Positions 5,958-6,734 of a DNA stretch of 6,734 bases are shown here, piece by piece. The number at the start of each line of letters is the position of its first letter. The first letter of the stretch is position 1. This DNA is from Candidatus Heimdallarchaeota archaeon (lineage in GTDB: Archaea > Asgardarchaeota > Heimdallarchaeia > Hodarchaeales > LC-3): NCBI GenBank assembly GCA_027364495.1, contig DAHXPE010000259.1, positions 1 to 6,734 of the forward strand, read 5' to 3'. Below the pieces are notes generated by a model. The model was not told where the DNA came from, searched no databases, and worked only from the letters and a program-made list of their open reading frames with translations. A program made the position numbers and the translations under genes.

Positions 5958-6590
5958 TTGAAGGGGTTTCAAATACAAAAACATTCATTGGATGTACAAA
6001 ATATGGTTGACCAACTTAACGACAATAAAGCGAATAGTTTTTTGAAAGAACCGTCATTTCGTGAAGTAGTACTTATTTTTGGTCTTATTAGCCTCTTCGG
6101 AGATATTTTATATGAAGGTGCCAGACCAATACTCGTTACGTATCTGGATACGTTAGGAAGAACGGTTTTTGTTATAAGTGTCGGATTAGGATTAGCAGAA
6201 TTTTTAGGATTCGCATCAAGAGTTTTTTCAGGAGTGATAACTGACAAGTACAAGCTGTACTGGGCATTTATTTTCGTAGGATATGGAATGCTTGTAGCAA
6301 TACCATTGATAGGCTTAAGTAATTTCTGGTTGTATGTAATTATATTATATGCTTTGGAAAGGATAGGAAAAGGAATTTATGCTCCCTCAGAAGATGCGGT
6401 GTTTTCATCAATAGCTAAAGGTTCACTAGGCAGAGCATTCGGTTGGCGTGAACTGTTAGATCAAACAGGTGCAGTTACCGGACCAATAATTCTATCTCTA
6501 ATTCTTTTCTATACAAAAAATAATTTCTTTTTAACATCCATCTGCATCTTTTGTGCACTAAAACGACCTAATCTTTTCCAGGATAGGTAA
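5958..6590 (+). CDS. MFS transporter, N-terminal half, broken by a strand-switch junction
   Basis: This is the N-terminal part of a major facilitator transporter of the group with (F/A)D-x-x-YEGAR in helix 1; substrate unknown. Seen: FGDILYEGARPI (47-58), a glycine-rich helix 2 with LGLAEFLG (77-84), a motif-A-like loop SGVITDKYKLYW (91-102), helix 4 with ERIGKGIYAPSEDA (134-147), the loop GSLGRAFGWREL, and helix 5 with DQTGAVTGP (168-176). A whole transporter has about 400 residues; this frame stops after 210. Residues up to about 193 are genuine. The last 17 or so (from base 6536) are reverse-complement sequence past an inverted-repeat junction and do not look like a membrane helix, so the stop at 6588-6590 is not the real one. 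TTG 5958 is the longest start; ATG 6003 (residue 16) may be better because family N-termini are usually short. No Shine-Dalgarno site precedes either. Confidence 0.8.
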   Translation: MKGFQIQKHSLDVQNMVDQLNDNKANSFLKEPSFREVVLIFGLISLFGDILYEGARPILVTYLDTLGRTVFVISVGLGLAEFLGFASRVFSGVITDKYKLYWAFIFVGYGMLVAIPLIGLSNFWLYVIILYALERIGKGIYAPSEDAVFSSIAKGSLGRAFGWRELLDQTGAVTGPIILSLILFYTKNNFFLTSICIFCALKRPNLFQDR

Positions 6591-6734
6591 ACAATGATTA
6601 TAATCATAAAGAAAGGAAAGAAAAAGAAAGAAAAGGTTAAAAAGAAATTATTTTTTGTATAGAAAAGAATTAGAGATAGAATTATTGGTCCGGTAACTGC
6701 ACCTGTTTGATCTAACAGTTCACGCCAACCGAAT
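6437..6734. repeat. Perfect 99-base inverted repeat with 100-base spacer at the window end
   Basis: Bases 6437-6535 are the exact reverse complement of 6636-6734, with no mismatch over 99 positions. Pairing stops at 6536/6635, and the right arm runs to the final base, so the repeat may extend beyond. Both arms are coding sequence of the second MFS gene, not terminal repeats of a known element, and no transposase is present. A fold-back chimera from whole-genome amplification or assembly is the simplest cause. A real inverted duplication is the alternative. Confidence 0.95.
6536..6734 (-). CDS. Reverse-strand copy carrying the true continuation of the second MFS transporter (partial)
   Basis: Read from 6733 down on the minus strand, the frame repeats FGWRELLDQTGAVTGP and the rest of helix 5 through NNFFL. 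Instead of the odd plus-strand tail it then continues with a hydrophobic run, FSFFFFPFFMIIIIVYLSW (about bases 6634-6578), followed by the basic KRLGRFSAQKMQMD (ending at 6536). A hydrophobic helix 6 followed by positive charges is what this transporter group has at this point. The 66 codons are open throughout. Below 6536 the frame enters the other arm and stops at 6509-6511, which is again artefactual. I infer that this is the genuine downstream sequence displayed backwards, not a second gene. It is partial at both ends. Confidence 0.7.

Noticed and set aside
5969..6253. 94-residue minus-strand open frame opposite the second MFS gene
   Set aside because: Antisense shadow; the plus strand carries clear MFS motifs.
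6437..6734. Terminal inverted repeat of a transposon or a long natural hairpin RNA
   Set aside because: The arms are transporter coding sequence, there is no transposase or target duplication, and the spacer continues the same coding frame on the other strand, which fits a strand-switch chimera better.

Overview
The window is AT-rich DNA that most likely comes from an archaeon, and an Asgard (Lokiarchaeia-like) lineage is my best guess. The clues are archaeal-looking TATA elements 20-40 bases upstream of genes, oligo-T terminators, few Shine-Dalgarno sites, several candidate TTG starts, a decayed inositol-phosphate synthase, and above all a protein built from two copies of a longin/roadblock-like domain. 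Such domains are strongly expanded in Asgard archaea. The assignment is inference; no rRNA, tRNA or marker gene is present.

Layout. Positions 18-683 hold a broken myo-inositol-1-phosphate synthase: one frame with four internal stops, an internal in-frame deletion and no C-terminal third. A complete 12-helix MFS transporter follows (741-2150, +). It is convergent with a 119-residue protein of unknown function (2173-2532, -). A short divergent promoter region separates that gene from a small winged-helix-like protein (2689-2928, +). That gene is convergent with a two-gene sulfur-transfer operon on the minus strand: a two-domain rhodanese (4415-3552) and then a SufE-like sulfur acceptor (3529-3053), closed by a T11 tract. 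Upstream, and probably a separate unit, is the tandem longin-like protein (5596-4541, -). A 361-base AT-rich divergent spacer leads to a second MFS transporter of a different subfamily (5958-, +).

The last 300 bases are not a simple gene end. A perfect 99-base inverted repeat (6437-6535 with 6636-6734) runs into the window end. The segment between the arms, read on the minus strand, continues the second transporter with a proper transmembrane helix. The plus-strand stop at 6588-6590 is therefore an artefact of a strand-switch junction, probably a fold-back chimera at a contig end.

Working together: rhodanese plus SufE suggests persulfide made from thiosulfate, or a similar donor, is passed to SufE for Fe-S or thio-cofactor synthesis. 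The winged-helix protein might regulate a neighbour. The longin-like protein may belong to the archaeal small-GTPase/membrane system. The two transporters have no predictable substrate. I found no CRISPR, RNA gene, insertion sequence or integron.
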